From contig NZ_JADWMY010000014.1 in NCBI RefSeq assembly GCF_015767275.1, forward strand, positions 62,001-126,000: a stretch of 64,000 nt of DNA. Reading direction: 5' to 3'. The position numbers and the translations under genes were made by a program. The notes beneath the pieces are model-generated. The model made no database searches. It was not told the DNA's origin and worked only from the letters and a program-made list of their open reading frames with translations. This stretch comes from Herbaspirillum sp. AP02 (GTDB lineage: Bacteria; Pseudomonadota; Gammaproteobacteria; Burkholderiales; Burkholderiaceae_D). This document shows, one piece after another, positions 61,842 through 64,000 of this stretch (position 1 is the stretch's first letter; every line of letters begins with the position of its first letter).

Positions 61842-62480
61842 ATGCGCATCCTCTCCCCTATCCTCTGCGCCGCGTTCATCGGTCTGTCGGCCTGCATGGC
61901 CGCCCTGTCGCCGGCCTCGGCCCAGGGCGTCTATGACGACTGGTCCTCGGTCAAGGCGCCGGCTGCGCCGGCACTTTCGCACATCACCGTGGACCCGTCC
62001 ACCACCGCCCTGCTGGTCCTGGACCTGGCGCGCCAGACCTGCCATCCCGATACCCGTCCGCGCTGCGTGGCCATGCTGCCACGGGTGGCCAAGATGCTGG
62101 CGCTGGCGCGCGAGAAGAAGATCACCGTGATCCATACCCTGGGGGGCGCCAGCACGCCGGCCGATGTCTGGCCCGAGGCGGCCATGCAGGCGGGTGAACC
62201 GCTGTTCAAGTCCGGTCCCGACAAGTTCCTCAATACCGATCTGGAAAAGACCTTGCGTGACAAGGGCATCAAGACCGTCATCTGCATCGGTGCTGCAGCC
62301 CATGGGGCGGTACTGCATACGGCCTCCAGCGCGGCGCTGCGCGGCTTCGACGTGGTGGTGCCGGTTGACCTGATGGCCTCCGACACCCCCTATGCCGAGC
62401 AATATACGGCCTGGCACCTGGTCAATGCGCCGCGCCTGGGCGAACGCGTGAAGCTGACCCAACTGAGCTGGATCAACTAG
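61842..62480 (+). CDS. Exported isochorismatase-fold protein lacking the catalytic Cys
   Basis: From ATG 61842 (aaggaac upstream) the protein has 212 residues. A signal peptide of about 28 residues (ILCAAFIGLSACMAALSPASAQ) is followed by a Pro/Ala linker and the fold. The Asp is present in TALLVLDLARQTC, but the catalytic-Cys position reads ICIGAAAHGAVLHTAS, with Ala where Cys is expected. The protein may be non-catalytic or use another nucleophile. It is predicted to be periplasmic or a lipoprotein (a lipobox is not convincing). Function unknown. Confidence 0.82.
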   Translation: MRILSPILCAAFIGLSACMAALSPASAQGVYDDWSSVKAPAAPALSHITVDPSTTALLVLDLARQTCHPDTRPRCVAMLPRVAKMLALAREKKITVIHTLGGASTPADVWPEAAMQAGEPLFKSGPDKFLNTDLEKTLRDKGIKTVICIGAAAHGAVLHTASSAALRGFDVVVPVDLMASDTPYAEQYTAWHLVNAPRLGERVKLTQLSWIN

Positions 62481-62483
62481 GCG

Positions 62484-62517
62484 AAAAAAATCCCGTCCGG
62501 CAGGGCCGTGACGGGAT
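62484..62517 (-). terminator. Rho-independent terminator of the chemoreceptor
   Basis: ATCCCGTC and GACGGGAT form an 8-bp stem with a GC-rich loop, followed by seven T on the minus strand. It lies 23 bases beyond the chemoreceptor stop. Confidence 0.85.
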
Positions 62518-62539
62518 GGCAGCGGGACGGCCGTGCGGC

Positions 62540-64000
62540 TTATGCCGACAGCAGCACGCGCTCGTTGCCGCGCAGGCGGAAACGTCCCACCAGGCCAGCC
62601 AGCTGGTCGGTCTGGTCGCGCAGGGAATGGGCGGCAGCGGCTGCCTCTTCCACCAGCGCGGCATTCTGCTGCGTGCCTTCATCCATCTGCGTGACGGCAT
62701 GGTTGATCTCGTCGATGCCGCGACTCTGCTCCCGGCTGGCCACCGCGATCTCGTTCATCAGGGTCGCCACCCGGGCCACCGAATCGACGATCTCGTGCAT
62801 GGTCTTGCCGGCCTGGTCGACCAGGTTGGCGCCGGTCGCCACCTGCTGCACCGATCCTTCGATCAGTTCCTTGATCTCACGTGCTGCCGCGGCCGAGCGC
62901 TGCGCCAGGCTGCGCACTTCGGTGGCTACCACGGCGAAGCCGCGTCCCTGTTCGCCGGCACGGGCCGCTTCCACCGCCGCATTGAGCGCCAGGATATTGG
63001 TCTGGAAGGCGATGCCGTCGATCACGCCGATGATGTCGGCAATGCGCGAGGAACCCAGGCGGATCTCACCCATGGTCTGCACGACGCGGTCGACCACCGC
63101 GCCACCCTCGCTGGCCAGACGTGAGGACGTTGCCACCAGCTCGTTGGCCTGATGCGCGTGGTCGGCGTTCTGGCGCACGGTGGAGGTCAGTTCTTCCATG
63201 GCCGAGGCGGTCTCTTCCAGACTGGAAGCCTGCGACTCTGTGCGCGATGAGAGGTCGGCATTGCCGCTGGCGATTTCGCCGGAGGCGGTATTGATGATGG
63301 CGATACTGCGATGCACCTCGCCCACCATCGTGCCCAGGCTCTCGGTCATGTGGTTCAGCGCCAGCATCAGCTGGCCGGTCTCGTCACGGCCGTGCACCTT
63401 GACCTGGCCGGTCAGGTCATTGTCGGCCACGCGACGTGCCAGTTGCAGGGCCTCGACCAGGGGACCCGCCACCACCCGGGCGATGGTCACGGCCAGTATC
63501 AGGCCGATCAGGATGCCGGCGGCCAGCACGCCGATGATCCAGTTCTGCGAGGTGTTGTAGACGCGGTCAGCCTCGGTGTTGGCGACTTCCTTTTGTTCGA
63601 TGTTGGCCAGGCGCAGGGTAGCGAATTGCTTTTCGATGGCGCGATAGGCCTTCAGCGAGTCACCCTTGGTCAGGGCCAGCGCCTCTTCCTTGTGATTGTC
63701 ATGGGACAGCGCGATGATCTTCTTGTGCTCGACCAGATAGGCGGCCAGGGTCTTGCTGAGCTGGTCGAATGTGCTGGCCTGCTCCGGGGTGAGGTCGAGC
63801 TTGCGGTATTGCGCTTCCAGGCTGCTGAATTCCTGGTAGCGGTCGGCCAGCGCCTTTTCCAGCGTGGCCATGGTTTCCTGGTTGCCCAGGATGTGCTGGA
63901 ACTCGGTGGAGCGCACCCGCACCAGCGTGCGTTCCAGCATCAGGCTGATGCGTATGCTGGGTTCCCACTTGTGGGCGATTTCGGTGGCCGTGTCATTGAC
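62540..64000 (-). CDS. Methyl-accepting chemotaxis protein, N-terminus cut by the window end
   Basis: At least 486 residues are visible, open to the window edge. The visible part begins VNDTATEIAHKWEPSIRISLML, in a helical periplasmic domain (four-helix-bundle type), then a membrane helix (IGVLAAGILIGLILAVTIA), HAMP (ARRVADNDLTGQVKVHGRDE), and the signalling domain with VVATEVRSLAQRSAAAAREIKELI. It ends RLRGNERVLLSA, without the CheR-tether motif found at the other receptor. The first helix and start are outside the window. The ligand is unknown. Confidence 0.92.
   Translation of the reverse strand, partial: VNDTATEIAHKWEPSIRISLMLERTLVRVRSTEFQHILGNQETMATLEKALADRYQEFSSLEAQYRKLDLTPEQASTFDQLSKTLAAYLVEHKKIIALSHDNHKEEALALTKGDSLKAYRAIEKQFATLRLANIEQKEVANTEADRVYNTSQNWIIGVLAAGILIGLILAVTIARVVAGPLVEALQLARRVADNDLTGQVKVHGRDETGQLMLALNHMTESLGTMVGEVHRSIAIINTASGEIASGNADLSSRTESQASSLEETASAMEELTSTVRQNADHAHQANELVATSSRLASEGGAVVDRVVQTMGEIRLGSSRIADIIGVIDGIAFQTNILALNAAVEAARAGEQGRGFAVVATEVRSLAQRSAAAAREIKELIEGSVQQVATGANLVDQAGKTMHEIVDSVARVATLMNEIAVASREQSRGIDEINHAVTQMDEGTQQNAALVEEAAAAAHSLRDQTDQLAGLVGRFRLRGNERVLLSA

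Overview
The window looks like chromosomal DNA of a high-GC betaproteobacterium, most likely of the Oxalobacteraceae (Herbaspirillum-like). This is inferred from several traits: a Bug/TctC-type binding protein beside TctD/TctE, a C-terminal-Phe trimeric porin, many LysR regulators, a DUF4148 protein, a DUF5993-dsbB pair and a XenA-type old yellow enzyme. No rRNA, tRNA, CRISPR array, phage or transposase gene was seen. Base composition is fairly even; bases 1 to about 8300 look slightly lower in GC than the rest.

Layout. (1) 1-1800 is a degraded edge: the tail of a TetR regulator, a DUF1348 protein, the remains of an MFS gene and a GntR gene that meet head to head at about 870, and a binding-protein-like gene with no export signal. 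(2) 1962-8222 (minus strand) is a likely catabolic operon: LysR regulator, HMG-CoA-lyase-type enzyme, family III CoA-transferase and a complete TRAP transporter. (3) 8428-13003 (minus) holds a zinc deacylase, an MHS-type MFS carrier, a LysR regulator and a carnitine-dehydrogenase-like enzyme. (4) 13182-13988 is DUF5993 plus dsbB. (5) 14098-23128 holds a porin, a three-gene ABC importer and an orphan TctC protein, divergent from tctD-tctE. (6) 23181-27506 holds a chemoreceptor, a heme oxygenase with a DUF454 partner, and gpr. (7) 27689-39228 is an amino-sugar region. A GtsA-like binding protein, response regulator and kinase lie divergent from an ABC importer followed by a GlcNAc-kinase-like gene, nagA and a SIS-domain deaminase/isomerase. 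(8) 39237-51170 carries metR, a DUF3300 lipoprotein, a GNAT enzyme, the ArsR-xenA pair, a GST, an EamA exporter, an ornithine-cyclodeaminase-like gene with its LysR neighbour, and a cysteine hydrolase. (9) 51306-53899 is a run of small membrane or secreted proteins with a low-affinity iron-permease-family protein. (10) 53955-64000 holds a SNF2 helicase, two isochorismatase-fold proteins (one lacking the catalytic Cys), a DadA-like oxidase, VOC and SRPBCC proteins, a phosphoethanolamine-transferase-like enzyme and a chemoreceptor cut by the window end.

How the parts work together. The main theme is import of organic acids and sugars with dedicated sensing. Two import regions (5 and 7) pair a periplasmic binding protein that has no permease of its own with an OmpR-type two-component system, and each divergent promoter region carries 10- or 11-bp-spaced direct repeats. 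Region 2 encodes uptake, CoA activation and C-C cleavage of a branched dicarboxylate. The most unusual non-coding feature is a 55-56 bp near-perfect hairpin present twice, each time supplying the stop codon of a minus-strand gene.
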